The position numbers and the translations under genes are program-made. The notes below the pieces were generated by a model. The model searched no databases. It had not been told where the DNA came from and was given only the letters and a program-made list of their open reading frames with translations. Positions 7,634 to 13,395 of a stretch of 13,395 nt of DNA are shown here, piece by piece. Source of the stretch: JAWXUK01 sp044432725 (lineage in GTDB: Bacteria; Bacillota; Clostridia; Oscillospirales; Oscillospiraceae); contig JAWXUL010000045.1 of the NCBI GenBank assembly GCA_044432725.1, forward strand, positions 1 to 13,395, given 5' to 3'. Each line of letters starts with the position of its first letter. The stretch's first letter is position 1.

Positions 7634-8611
7634 ATGGAAACTGTATTTGTATTTCTGATGCTACTGGTGGGATTTGTCTTACTGGTGTGGGGATCTGACT
7701 TTTTTGTGGAAGGTGCCGCAGCACTGGCGAAAAAATTTGGTATTTCTCCTCTCATTGTGGGTTTGACCGTGGTGGCTTTTGGTACCTCTGCCCCCGAGCT
7801 GACTGTGTCTGTGACAGCGGGGATGAAAGGTGCCAACGAGCTTGCTGTTAGTAATGTCATAGGCTCGAACCTCTTTAATTTGCTGGTGGTGATTGGTGGC
7901 TGTGCCATATTTTCAGCCCAATCCACAAACAAAGATTTATTAAAACGAGATTGGCCGTTGTTCTTGTTATCCGTGGTGGTATTTGGCTTGATGATTGTTT
8001 TTGACAGAAATCTTTCCCGAGTAGATGGACTTTTGCTGTTGGCAGGCTTCTTTGTGGTCATTGGGATTCAAATCAAAGCAGGCTTGGCAGAGAGAAAAAG
8101 AAATCTCGAGGACAATGAGGGCGAAGAGGAACAGTATACTGCCTTAGGGATTTGGGTTCGTATTATCCTAGGGTGTATTGCCATTGTCTTTGGTGGAGAG
8201 TTTTGCGTCACTTATGCCTCAGCAATCGCCACGATGTTTGGTCTATCAGAAACCATCATTGGTTTGACCGTGGTATCTGTGGGAACTTCCTTACCTGAAC
8301 TTGTCACTTCTGTGGCTGCCACCCGCCGTGGGGAAAAAGATATGGCAATCGGAAATGTGGTGGGCTCTAACCTATTTAACGTGCTGTTGATTTTAAGTGT
8401 CTCTGCAGCCTTGAACCCCATTCCCGTACGTTTCGAGTCGGTGGTAGATGTATTATTTTTATTGATGATGAGCGTTTTTGTCTTCTTTCTGGCGAAAAAA
8501 GACAATATCAAACGGAACACAGGCATCGCAATGCTAGGTTCCTATCTTATTTATATGGTGTTTGTGGTGTATCGAGATGTCTCTGCAGCCATTCCCATGG
8601 TAGCAGTTTAA
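7634..8611 (+). CDS. CaCA-family cation antiporter (YrbG-like Ca2+/Na+ or Mn2+ exchanger)
   Basis: This 325-residue inner-membrane antiporter has about ten spans. The two signature alpha repeats are clear: alpha-1 (about 43-82) with GLTVVAFGTSAPELTVS and IGSNLFN, and alpha-2 (about 209-249) with GLTVVSVGTSLPELVTS and VGSNLFN. The acidic residues in both PEL motifs coordinate the ion. A charged cytoplasmic loop (about 150-170, rich in Glu, Lys and Arg) joins the halves. Length is typical of bacterial members. ATG 7634 is preceded by AAGGA. The frame stays open back to 7460, but that region is the riboswitch and terminator, so a longer protein is rejected. Family members are usually called Ca2+/Na+ exchangers; the Mn2+ riboswitch in front makes Mn2+ export the more likely role here. 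That is inference from regulation, not from the protein. Confidence 0.94.
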   Translation: METVFVFLMLLVGFVLLVWGSDFFVEGAAALAKKFGISPLIVGLTVVAFGTSAPELTVSVTAGMKGANELAVSNVIGSNLFNLLVVIGGCAIFSAQSTNKDLLKRDWPLFLLSVVVFGLMIVFDRNLSRVDGLLLLAGFFVVIGIQIKAGLAERKRNLEDNEGEEEQYTALGIWVRIILGCIAIVFGGEFCVTYASAIATMFGLSETIIGLTVVSVGTSLPELVTSVAATRRGEKDMAIGNVVGSNLFNVLLILSVSAALNPIPVRFESVVDVLFLLMMSVFVFFLAKKDNIKRNTGIAMLGSYLIYMVFVVYRDVSAAIPMVAV

Positions 8612-8615
8612 AAAA

Positions 8616-8647
8616 ATATCCCCCTCTCTATTATGAGAGGGGGATAT
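8616..8647. terminator. Bidirectional terminator between convergent genes
   Basis: A perfect 13-bp stem, ATATCCCCCTCTC paired with GAGAGGGGGATAT, encloses a 6-nt loop. On the minus strand it is followed directly by a T-run (plus-strand As 8610-8616), making it a strong intrinsic terminator for the phosphatase-fold gene ending at 8654. On the plus strand only CATAATTT follows, so it is weaker for the antiporter transcript. Confidence 0.85.
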
Positions 8648-8653
8648 CATAAT

Positions 8654-9490
8654 TTAAGAATTGATTTCAAACTCTGTCACAAGCATTTTGTGGTCTGGGT
8701 AAGGGGTTGCCACCCCACGAATCCCTTGCTCTTCGTAAATTTCTGGAGCGTACTTCATAAATTCATCCTCGTAAGATTGGTGGGTGATGGTCACTCCTTT
8801 GATAAAGGCATGATCTTGGGCGAATTGATATTTCACATTTTCGTTGTCTTTCCCCCAACTGAAGCCCTCTGGGGTACACATCTCATAGCCAAGAGCATTG
8901 GCTCTTTCACTTAAAATGTGCATATTGAAAATATCACATTGCTCTGGGGTTTCCCCTTTTAACATTGCCATGGTAGCAGGAGAGTGACCACGACGATAAT
9001 TGTTGAAATCTCCCACCAAAATAGCGGGTTCTTGAATGTAAGCGATGTAAGATTCCAGATGACAGAACTGATCCAGTCGATAGCGCTGGCTTTCTTCTGT
9101 GGAAACAGCAATGTCTTGATGGGCGGGGATACGAATCCGAACCCCCATCAGGCTTAAAGTCATATTGTCTAGCTCTACCAAGAGATGTAGGAAATTTGGG
9201 AAAGGGTTTTCTCTTCTACTTTCCATTAAACTGGCGATTTGCACATCGGTGTAAGTGTTTTTCACACCAATACACACATCATTCTGATGGTGCTGACTGT
9301 TTTCTGTGGTGAAAATTTGGTATTCGCTTAAAGACTTTTTAAAGCGTTCCAATTCCTCCACTTGATAAAACTCAGTTAGAACAAAAAAATCTGGGTCTTC
9401 TTCAAGAATTGCACTTGAGATAAAGGTGGGGATTATTTTGCTGTCTAAATGTTTTGCTCGTTGATTGATATTCCACTCAATTATTTTCAT
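8654..9490 (-). CDS. Endonuclease/exonuclease/phosphatase (EEP) superfamily protein
   Basis: This 278-residue protein has the DNase I/exonuclease III fold, which hydrolyses phosphodiester or phosphomonoester bonds with Mg2+. Visible catalytic motifs are EWNIN (5-9), LTE with metal ligand E40, VGDFNN with D161 and N163, QDH (225-227) and PDH (265-267). The order and spacing match the family. The substrate cannot be told: relatives act on DNA, RNA, inositol phosphates or sphingomyelin. No signal peptide is present, so it is probably cytosolic. ATG 9490 is chosen over ATG 9508 because AGGAG sits 8 nt before it. It has a consensus promoter and an unusually long leader of about 106 nt. It is transcribed alone, converging on the antiporter gene and diverging from the lipoprotein gene. 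Confidence 0.85.
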   Translation of the reverse strand: MKIIEWNINQRAKHLDSKIIPTFISSAILEEDPDFFVLTEFYQVEELERFKKSLSEYQIFTTENSQHHQNDVCIGVKNTYTDVQIASLMESRRENPFPNFLHLLVELDNMTLSLMGVRIRIPAHQDIAVSTEESQRYRLDQFCHLESYIAYIQEPAILVGDFNNYRRGHSPATMAMLKGETPEQCDIFNMHILSERANALGYEMCTPEGFSWGKDNENVKYQFAQDHAFIKGVTITHQSYEDEFMKYAPEIYEEQGIRGVATPYPDHKMLVTEFEINS

Positions 9491-9602
9491 CTTCTTGTCT
9501 CCTATCATAAAAGAATTTTGTGTTCCTTCGACTCAAAATCAGAAGTTCTTCTCACCTTGATTCATTTGAATAGAAAGAGTCATACAAATAGAATTACCAT
9601 AT

Positions 9603-9631
9603 ATTATACGATAAGATTTGTGGAATGTCAA
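9603..9631 (-). promoter_or_regulatory. Full-consensus promoter of the EEP gene
   Basis: On the minus strand, TTGACA (plus 9626-9631) and TATAAT (plus 9603-9608) are separated by exactly 17 bp, a perfect sigma-A consensus. The transcript should begin near 9596. The leader contains an imperfect 13-bp dyad (9533-9560, core AGAAG-TT-CTTCT) that might be an operator or an mRNA hairpin. Confidence 0.8.
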
Positions 9632-9703
9632 GGGTTAACTACAACAAACTGGAATTATGAGGTATTGTTCAAAATATTATTGCATCTCATCTGAAAAACA
9701 AGA

Positions 9704-9732
9704 TTGCAAAGATTGCTTTGCTATGTTATAAT
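9704..9732 (+). promoter_or_regulatory. Promoter of the lipoprotein gene
   Basis: TTGCAA (9704-9709) and a perfect TATAAT (9727-9732) are separated by 17 bp. A TG one base before the -10 box makes it an extended -10 element. The predicted leader is about 64 nt, with no clear structure. Confidence 0.75.
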
Positions 9733-9802
9733 GAAATATCTTTCAAAATAAAACCTGTTTTGTCTATGATAAAAAGGCAAATAATCTAAAAAGCAAAGGT
9801 GA

Positions 9803-10453
9803 ATGACTGTGAAAAATAGGTACATAATGGTGATGATTCTCTGCTGTTTTCTTTCAGCCTGTGGACAAGAGGAAAAAACAATCGCTGGAAGTAGCATCAC
9901 CACATTAACCCCAGGAACACCCCAAACAAGTACAGAAGAAGATTTTTCCCAAGGATATGTTCCCCCAGAAGATGAAACTCCATCAGAGAACGAAAACGCT
10001 ACAGAAGAAGATGCTCCCTCAGCAGACATTGCCCCAACAGAAGAAGAGGGAACTGTCCAAGAAAATCTGGGAGATAATATGGAAGAAACGCCTCTGCCTG
10101 ATGATTTTTCTGCACACTGGCTTGTCTTTTTAGGAAAGATAGAGGAGAAAAATCAAGAGATTTCCCAACAAAAAGGAAAAAACTCTGGGGAAGCAGCATA
10201 TTTGCTGCTAGAAATGGCAGAGATTTTAGAAAGTGGAAAAAATCTTAGCCCTCCAAGTCATCTCCAAGGGGTGTACAGTGAATTTATTGTGGCTTGCGAA
10301 GAAATCGCCAGATCATACGAGAAAGTAGCAGGTTACATGGGGGAAGAAGTTTCTTCTGCAGCCCTTTCCCTCTTAACAGATGACAGCCTAGAAGTCACAG
10401 AAAATTTTTATAAAAAAGCCTTAGCTGTTTCAGAAGCTTTAGGGGATTTGTGA
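9803..10453 (+). CDS. Putative lipoprotein with acidic linker, function unknown
   Basis: This is a 216-residue surface protein that I do not recognise. A short signal peptide (VMILCCFLSAC) ends in the lipobox L17-S18-A19-C20, so the mature protein should be lipid-anchored at Cys20 on the outer face of the membrane. Residues 22-100 are low-complexity and rich in Glu, Thr, Pro and Ser, probably a flexible spacer through the wall. Residues 103-216 look like a compact, mostly alpha-helical domain (LVFLGKIEEKNQEI, AAYLLLEMAEILESG, FYKKALAVSEALGDL). Start choice: ATG 9803 abuts AAAGGTGA; GTG 9809 has more normal RBS spacing and would shorten the protein by two residues without changing the signal peptide. 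It has its own promoter. A helical sensor or binding role is possible but not shown. Confidence 0.8.
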   Translation: MTVKNRYIMVMILCCFLSACGQEEKTIAGSSITTLTPGTPQTSTEEDFSQGYVPPEDETPSENENATEEDAPSADIAPTEEEGTVQENLGDNMEETPLPDDFSAHWLVFLGKIEEKNQEISQQKGKNSGEAAYLLLEMAEILESGKNLSPPSHLQGVYSEFIVACEEIARSYEKVAGYMGEEVSSAALSLLTDDSLEVTENFYKKALAVSEALGDL

Positions 10454-10566
10454 TAGAAGCTTTGAAAATATGGAAGCTTCGACGTTTCAAGGATTATCCC
10501 TTCTTGTTGGAAGCAAGGGAACAGAGCTTTCACCAAGTGACTCTGAAACAGTTGCTCCTTTCCTGA
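10450..10566 (+). CDS. Possible small basic peptide overlapping the lipoprotein stop
   Basis: A 38-codon frame begins at GTG 10450, overlaps the lipoprotein stop (GTGA) and ends at TGA 10564-10566. AGGGGA lies 4-5 nt upstream, so coupled translation is possible. The peptide is basic and amphipathic (EALKIWKLRRFKDYPFLLEA) with no match I recognise. The same DNA also forms hairpins (10456-10480 and 10497-10520), so it may instead be an untranslated 3' region or the remnant of a longer gene. It is listed because the overlap is typical of coupled genes, but support is weak. Confidence 0.25.
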   Translation: MIEALKIWKLRRFKDYPFLLEAREQSFHQVTLKQLLLS

Positions 10567-10656
10567 CTTAGAATAGGCTGAGTGGTTTTCAAAGAGAAAA
10601 CCTTGATCTATACGCTATTTTCGACAAAAGAACAAAGGGATTGTGGAAAATTTTTC

Positions 10657-10686
10657 TTGACTATCCAGTGATCCTTGTGATATAAT
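10657..10686 (+). promoter_or_regulatory. Promoter of smpB
   Basis: TTGACT (10657-10662, 5/6 match) and a perfect TATAAT (10681-10686) are separated by 18 bp. The predicted start near 10693 gives an 18-nt leader that just contains the RBS. This supports GTG 10711 as the start codon, because the earlier in-frame GTG at 10687 would not be transcribed. Confidence 0.8.
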
Positions 10687-10710
10687 GTGGAAGCAGATGG
10701 GAGGGGTGTT

Positions 10711-11178
10711 GTGTCTGGTGGAATAAAAATCGTCGCAAAAAATGCCAAAGCATTTCACGATTATATCGTGGAAGATCGCTTTGAAACAGGACTTGTCTTA
10801 GTGGGGACAGAGGTAAAATCCATCCGTCAGGGAAAGCTGAACCTGAAAGATTCTTACTGTTTGATTAAAGATGGTGAAATTTTTGTCCACGGGATGCACG
10901 TTTCGCCTTATGAACAGGGGAATATTTTCAACAAAGATCCCCTCAGACCCAGAAAACTTTTGATGCACAAAAGAGAAATCAGTCGACTTTATGCAAAAGT
11001 GAAGCAGGATGGCTATTCCCTGATTCCGTTGAAAATCTATTTTAAAAATGCAAAATTAAAGCTGGAAATAGGTCTTGCAAAGGGGAAAAAACTTCATGAC
11101 AAACGTGCCTCTTCCTTGGAAAAGGATGCCAAAAGAGAGATTGATCGGAACATGAAGAATCGAAACAAAGAGTATTAA
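10711..11178 (+). CDS. smpB: SsrA-binding protein SmpB
   Basis: This 155-residue RNA-binding protein delivers tmRNA to stalled ribosomes and mimics the missing codon-anticodon pairing in trans-translation. Conserved blocks are present in order: KIVAKNAKAFHDYIVED, GTEVKSIRQGKLNLKDSY, RPRKLLMHKREISRL, YFKNAKLKLEIGLAKGKK and DKR near the start of the C-terminal tail. The basic tail (KREIDRNMKNRNKEY) inserts into the decoding channel in characterised homologues. Length is typical. The start is GTG 10711, 6 nt after GGAGG within a purine-rich RBS (10699-10706). It is probably monocistronic, with its own promoter and about 210 AT-rich bases before the next gene. Its partner RNA, ssrA, is encoded 1.9 kb downstream on the same strand. 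Confidence 0.97.
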   Translation: MSGGIKIVAKNAKAFHDYIVEDRFETGLVLVGTEVKSIRQGKLNLKDSYCLIKDGEIFVHGMHVSPYEQGNIFNKDPLRPRKLLMHKREISRLYAKVKQDGYSLIPLKIYFKNAKLKLEIGLAKGKKLHDKRASSLEKDAKREIDRNMKNRNKEY

Positions 11179-11209
11179 GCGGAAATAAGAATACAATAAG
11201 TGTTCGCTT
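11177..11209 (+). terminator. Possible weak terminator after smpB
   Basis: AAGCG-G-AA at the smpB stop codon can pair with TTCGCTT (11203-11209), leaving one bulged G and a loop of about 18 nt. No U-run follows. The rest of the gap to 11390 is AT-rich. TATAAG (11359-11364) is a possible -10 box for the cyclophilin gene, but its -35 partner is poor. Confidence 0.3.
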
Positions 11210-11390
11210 AATTAGATTACAATTTGTATTATCATGCTAGTTCAACAAAAAGTAATCAAATGAATGAACAAATAATAATTTGTATAAAGTTTATAAAAAT
11301 AGACTAATAGTATTCTGATGTGCTGTATACAAAAAGTGTAAAACTCAAAAATTATTACTATAAGTATTTTTACAGAAAGAAGGAAAAGAT

Positions 11391-11921
11391 ATGTCAAATC
11401 CAATTTTTACTATCACTATGGAAGATGGCGCAGTGATGAAGGGGGAGCTATATCCAGAAATCGCCCCTAATTCCGTGAACAATTTTATCAGTTTAATCAA
11501 TAAAAACTTTTATGATGGCTTGATTTTTCACCGTGTCATTCCACAATTTATGATTCAAGGTGGTTGCCCAGAAGGCTCCGGAATGGGTGGACCTGGTTAC
11601 GCGATCAAAGGGGAATTTTCTACAAACAAGTTTAAAAATGACTTGAAACACACAGAAGGTGTCCTGTCTATGGCAAGATCTCAAGCAAAAGACTCTGCCG
11701 GCAGTCAATTTTTCCTTATGGTTGATGTGGCAACCCATTTAGATGGGCAATACGCTGCTTTTGGTAAAGTGACCGAAGGACTAGAACACGTCCATGCCAT
11801 TGAAAATGTAGAGACAGATTACAGTGATCGTCCCAAAGTAGAACAAAAGATAAAGACCATCACTGTGGATACCTTAGGGGTGGACTATCCAGAACCTGAA
11901 ACTTTGCCTGACCCAAGATAG
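11391..11921 (+). CDS. Peptidyl-prolyl cis-trans isomerase, cyclophilin type
   Basis: This 176-residue folding enzyme rotates X-Pro peptide bonds. It has the cyclophilin core: FHRVIPQFMIQGG (catalytic Arg in FHRV), GVLSMARS, GSQFF and the LDGQYAAFGKV loop. His replaces the Trp that human cyclophilin A uses to bind cyclosporin (THLDG), as is usual in bacterial forms. There is no signal peptide or membrane anchor, so it is cytosolic. ATG 11391 follows AAGGA with normal spacing. A short C-terminal extension (DYPEPETLPDPR) is acidic and proline-rich. It is followed after 21 nt by a small exported-protein gene with its own strong RBS, so the two are probably cotranscribed. The exact symbol (ppiA or ppiB) is not decidable. 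Confidence 0.95.
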   Translation: MSNPIFTITMEDGAVMKGELYPEIAPNSVNNFISLINKNFYDGLIFHRVIPQFMIQGGCPEGSGMGGPGYAIKGEFSTNKFKNDLKHTEGVLSMARSQAKDSAGSQFFLMVDVATHLDGQYAAFGKVTEGLEHVHAIENVETDYSDRPKVEQKIKTITVDTLGVDYPEPETLPDPR

Positions 11922-11942
11922 TGAGATAAAGGAGGGCAATAG

Positions 11943-12368
11943 ATGCCAATCTATAACCCAAACCGTGGTCCTGTGGTGAAAACGATTATGGCGGTGGCAG
12001 TTATCGCCAGTTGTGCAGGGATATGGAACCGTGGACTAGGGCAGTATCGTGAGGATAATCCTTATGCGGGTATGCCCAGTGAGTTTCAATCTGCCATGGA
12101 GGACATGGGTTTGGAGCACGCTTATGATGGAGAGACCAACACGGAGATTGAGAATATGCTGATGGCATACGACGTGGTGGATAGTGCAGACGCCAACGTG
12201 ATTACCAGTAATGGGAAGGTTTGGTCTGTGACGGTAACCCTGACAGGAGATGGTTGGAAAAACGTCTGCCTTCCTCTTGCTGAGGAAATCAGGAAGTTGT
12301 ATCCAGGGACTGATGTCTCTTTTTATGAGGTAGTAGGTTCTCATGTGAATATTATTTATACGGAATAA
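11943..12368 (+). CDS. Small membrane-anchored or exported protein, function unknown
   Basis: This 141-residue protein is not one I recognise. One hydrophobic segment (about 12-26, VKTIMAVAVIASCAG) follows a short positively charged N-terminus and could be a membrane anchor or signal peptide; it has no good lipobox. The remainder (about 35-141) is acidic and looks like a small alpha/beta domain, with strand-like VWSVTVTLTG, a helix around LAEEIRKLY and strand-like DVSFYEVV. ATG 11943 is preceded by AAGGAGG with 7 nt spacing, a strong RBS. It lies 21 nt after the cyclophilin gene and 71 nt before another small exported protein of similar general plan, suggesting a three-gene unit. Confidence 0.8.
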   Translation: MPIYNPNRGPVVKTIMAVAVIASCAGIWNRGLGQYREDNPYAGMPSEFQSAMEDMGLEHAYDGETNTEIENMLMAYDVVDSADANVITSNGKVWSVTVTLTGDGWKNVCLPLAEEIRKLYPGTDVSFYEVVGSHVNIIYTE

Positions 12369-12439
12369 TTCATGTGAAAAAAGAGGGGATATTTTCTCTT
12401 TATTTGAAGGGGTATCCCAAGGAAATAGGAGGATTTGTG

Positions 12440-12847
12440 ATGAAAAAAATAGGAATTGCCCTTTCGTTGCTTTTTTGTTTTGTCTTGCTCACAGCATTTG
12501 CAATGACCCACCCCATAGAGGGATATTATCTGGATTTCAATGAGGAAAGCCGTGAAAATCAGGAAGAAATGGCAAAAATATATGATTTACAGGAGCAAAT
12601 TCAAGAAAAGCTACAGGAACTCTCCTATGACACTGTTGTGACCATCACCCAAGGGGGAGAAGGATGTTTGGTGTGGGTTTATGTGTCAGCTGTTGTGGAG
12701 AGCGAAACCCAAGCGGAGGAAATTGCCCAAACAATTCGTAGTTTCGGAGCAGAATTTTCACTAGAGAACATTACGATTAGCGACTGGGAAGGGGCTACTT
12801 GGTGGAATTTATCAGAAAATTGGTCTAAGACCTTAACTTCTGGGTAG
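12440..12847 (+). CDS. Small exported protein, function unknown
   Basis: This 135-residue protein is not one I recognise. An N-terminal signal segment (MKKIGIALSLLFCFVLLTAF) is followed by a helical, Glu/Gln-rich stretch (about 30-60, coiled-coil-like EQIQEKLQELS) and an alpha/beta stretch (VVTITQGGEG, LVWVYVSAVV, QAEEIAQTIRSF). ATG 12440 is chosen because AGGAGG lies 7 nt before it and the signal peptide starts there; an in-frame GTG at 12374 would bury the signal segment. Together with the preceding gene it may be a loosely related pair: both have VW-V-V strands followed by an AEEI helix and a strand starting in Asp/Glu-Phe/Ser. That similarity is by eye only. The 42 nt between its stop and the ssrA promoter duplication hold no clear terminator. 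Confidence 0.75.
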   Translation: MKKIGIALSLLFCFVLLTAFAMTHPIEGYYLDFNEESRENQEEMAKIYDLQEQIQEKLQELSYDTVVTITQGGEGCLVWVYVSAVVESETQAEEIAQTIRSFGAEFSLENITISDWEGATWWNLSENWSKTLTSG

Positions 12848-12889
12848 AATAGTACGATAGAAACAATGTACAAAGTGGCTTCCTTCGGG

Positions 12890-12970
12890 ATAAACTCTGC
12901 GGATTTCACAGCAAGGCTTCACTCACTTTATAACCAAGTAAGCCTCATTCATATGGGGGCGTACTGGCTT
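12890..12970 (+). repeat. Tandem duplication, upstream copy (ssrA promoter plus tmRNA 5' end)
   Basis: This 81-bp segment matches 12984-13063 in 79 of 81 aligned columns (one C/G substitution, one extra A), with a 94-bp period. It contains the complete ssrA promoter and ends with GGGGGCGTACTGGCTT (12955-12970), the first 16 nt of tmRNA. It then diverges into unrelated sequence, so it is a truncated decoy start, not a second gene. An inverted repeat AGGCTT/AAGCCT (12914-12919 with 12940-12945) spans the -10 box and is intact here. Confidence 0.95.
12905..12934 (+). promoter_or_regulatory. Duplicated upstream ssrA promoter (P1)
   Basis: TTCACA (12905-12910) and TATAAC (12929-12934) are separated by 18 bp, each a 5/6 consensus match. 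Transcripts would begin near 12941, cross the decoy tmRNA 5' end and the second promoter, and enter ssrA. Confidence 0.65.
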
Positions 12971-12983
12971 TACCCTTACAAGC

Positions 12984-13063
12984 ATAAACTCTGGGGATTT
13001 CACAGCAAGGCTTCACTCACTTTATAACCAAGTAGCCTCATTCATATGGGGGCGTACTGGCTT
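12984..13063 (+). repeat. Tandem duplication, downstream copy (native ssrA start)
   Basis: This 80-bp copy of 12890-12970 runs directly into functional tmRNA. Compared with the upstream copy it lacks one A, which shortens the inverted repeat around the -10 box to AGGCT/AGCCT (13008-13012 with 13034-13038). Confidence 0.95.
12999..13028 (+). promoter_or_regulatory. Proximal ssrA promoter (P2)
   Basis: TTCACA (12999-13004) and TATAAC (13023-13028) are separated by 18 bp. Transcription should begin near 13035, giving a leader of about 13 nt before the mature tmRNA 5' end at 13048. RNase P would remove it. Confidence 0.7.
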
Positions 13064-13395
13064 CGACGGGGGTTTGGAAGCAAGGATAGCGAGCCGTGGT
13101 GGTGATCCACGTTAAAAGTGCCGACTTTATAAATTAAAGAACGATAACGAATTTGTTCTAGCTGCCGCATAAGGCAGCCGTCTAACCCATGAGTCCTACG
13201 GCTTGGGATTAGGCGTCGTTTAGTAGGGGACGTGAGGCGGCAAAGCTTTGAGCGGCCCATGCATCATGAAGCTACTAACTCTTTTTTGTTTGACTGCTGA
13301 CACTAAGGGAAGGGAATGTTAATAACAGTCTACGCTCGTAGAAGTTCTTGTGAAAGGATTTTCGGACAGGGGTTCGACTCCCCTCGCTTCCACCA
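13048..13395 (+). ncRNA. ssrA: Transfer-messenger RNA (tmRNA)
   Basis: This is a 348-nt one-piece tmRNA that rescues stalled ribosomes together with SmpB. The acceptor stem pairs GGGGGCG (13048-13054) with CGCTTCC (13385-13391), followed by A and an encoded CCA that ends at the last base of the window. The 5' end has the diagnostic GTACTGGCTTCGAC, and the T-arm reads CAGGGG-TTCGACT-CCCCT near the 3' end. The tag frame reads KNDNEFVLAAA and stops at TAA 13170-13172, in the loop of a GCTGCC/GGCAGC hairpin (13161-13178), as in other tmRNAs. Pseudoknot-rich sequence follows. Reading starts for the gene as a whole are clear, but the exact resume codon is not. Confidence 0.97.
13137..13172 (+). other. 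tmRNA-encoded proteolysis tag
   Basis: Read from AAG 13137 the frame gives K-N-D-N-E-F-V-L-A-A-A and a TAA stop. With the alanine carried by tmRNA, the appended tag would be A-KNDNEFVLAAA. The preceding codon in frame is TTA (13134), so the resume codon could be either. The hydrophobic C-terminus fits recognition by ClpXP-type proteases, but it ends in three alanines where most tags I recall end in two. Confidence 0.75.

Noticed and set aside
10470..10571. 33-codon ATG frame after the lipoprotein gene
   Set aside because: There is no RBS, and it overlaps another frame and several hairpins.
10687..10710. Earlier GTG start for SmpB
   Set aside because: It lies between the -10 box and the predicted transcription start, and the RBS is positioned for GTG 10711.
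12374..12439. Earlier GTG start for the small exported protein
   Set aside because: It lacks a good RBS and would place 22 residues before a clear signal peptide; ATG 12440 has AGGAGG.
12890..13063. CRISPR array or mobile-element ends suggested by the repeats
   Set aside because: There are only two copies, they include the promoter and start of ssrA, and no spacer series or transposase is present.

Overview
The window looks like chromosomal DNA from a low-GC Gram-positive bacterium of the Clostridia. Reasons: strong Shine-Dalgarno sites of the AGGAGG type, sigma-A-like promoters, a YtrA-type GntR operon, a ThiN-type thiamine pyrophosphokinase, and a one-piece tmRNA. I cannot name the species. 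Most of it reads as ordinary core genome. No phage, plasmid, transposase or CRISPR genes are visible.

Layout. (1) 156-3731: an autoregulated operon with a promoter and a GTACA-AAC-TGTAC operator, then a YtrA-type repressor, an ABC ATPase and a large ABC permease with an extracytoplasmic C-terminal half. (2) 3798-4460: thiamine pyrophosphokinase, followed by a GC-rich palindromic intergenic element. (3) 4575-8611: two divergent cation exporters. On the minus strand is a SERCA-type Ca2+ P-type ATPase. On the plus strand is a CaCA-family antiporter whose leader holds a yybP-ykoY-like Mn2+ riboswitch and a mutually exclusive terminator. (4) 8654-9490 (minus): an endonuclease/exonuclease/phosphatase-fold protein with a consensus promoter. 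(5) 9803-10453: an acidic-linker lipoprotein. (6) 10657-13395: a trans-translation neighbourhood, with smpB under its own promoter, a cyclophilin, two small exported proteins of unknown function, and ssrA (tmRNA) ending exactly at the window edge.

How the parts relate. SmpB and tmRNA are obligate partners in rescuing stalled ribosomes, and here their genes lie about 1.9 kb apart on the same strand. The Ca2+ ATPase and the riboswitch-controlled antiporter share one intergenic region and probably both export divalent cations. The repressor, ATPase and permease form one cell-envelope-stress-like ABC module.

The two most notable features are both regulatory. One is an imperfect tandem duplication (about 80 bp, 79 of 81 aligned columns identical) that copied the ssrA promoter together with the first 16 nt of tmRNA, giving two promoters and a decoy tmRNA 5' end. 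The other is a clearly readable Mn2+ antitermination switch in front of the CaCA antiporter. I saw no wholly new multi-gene system.
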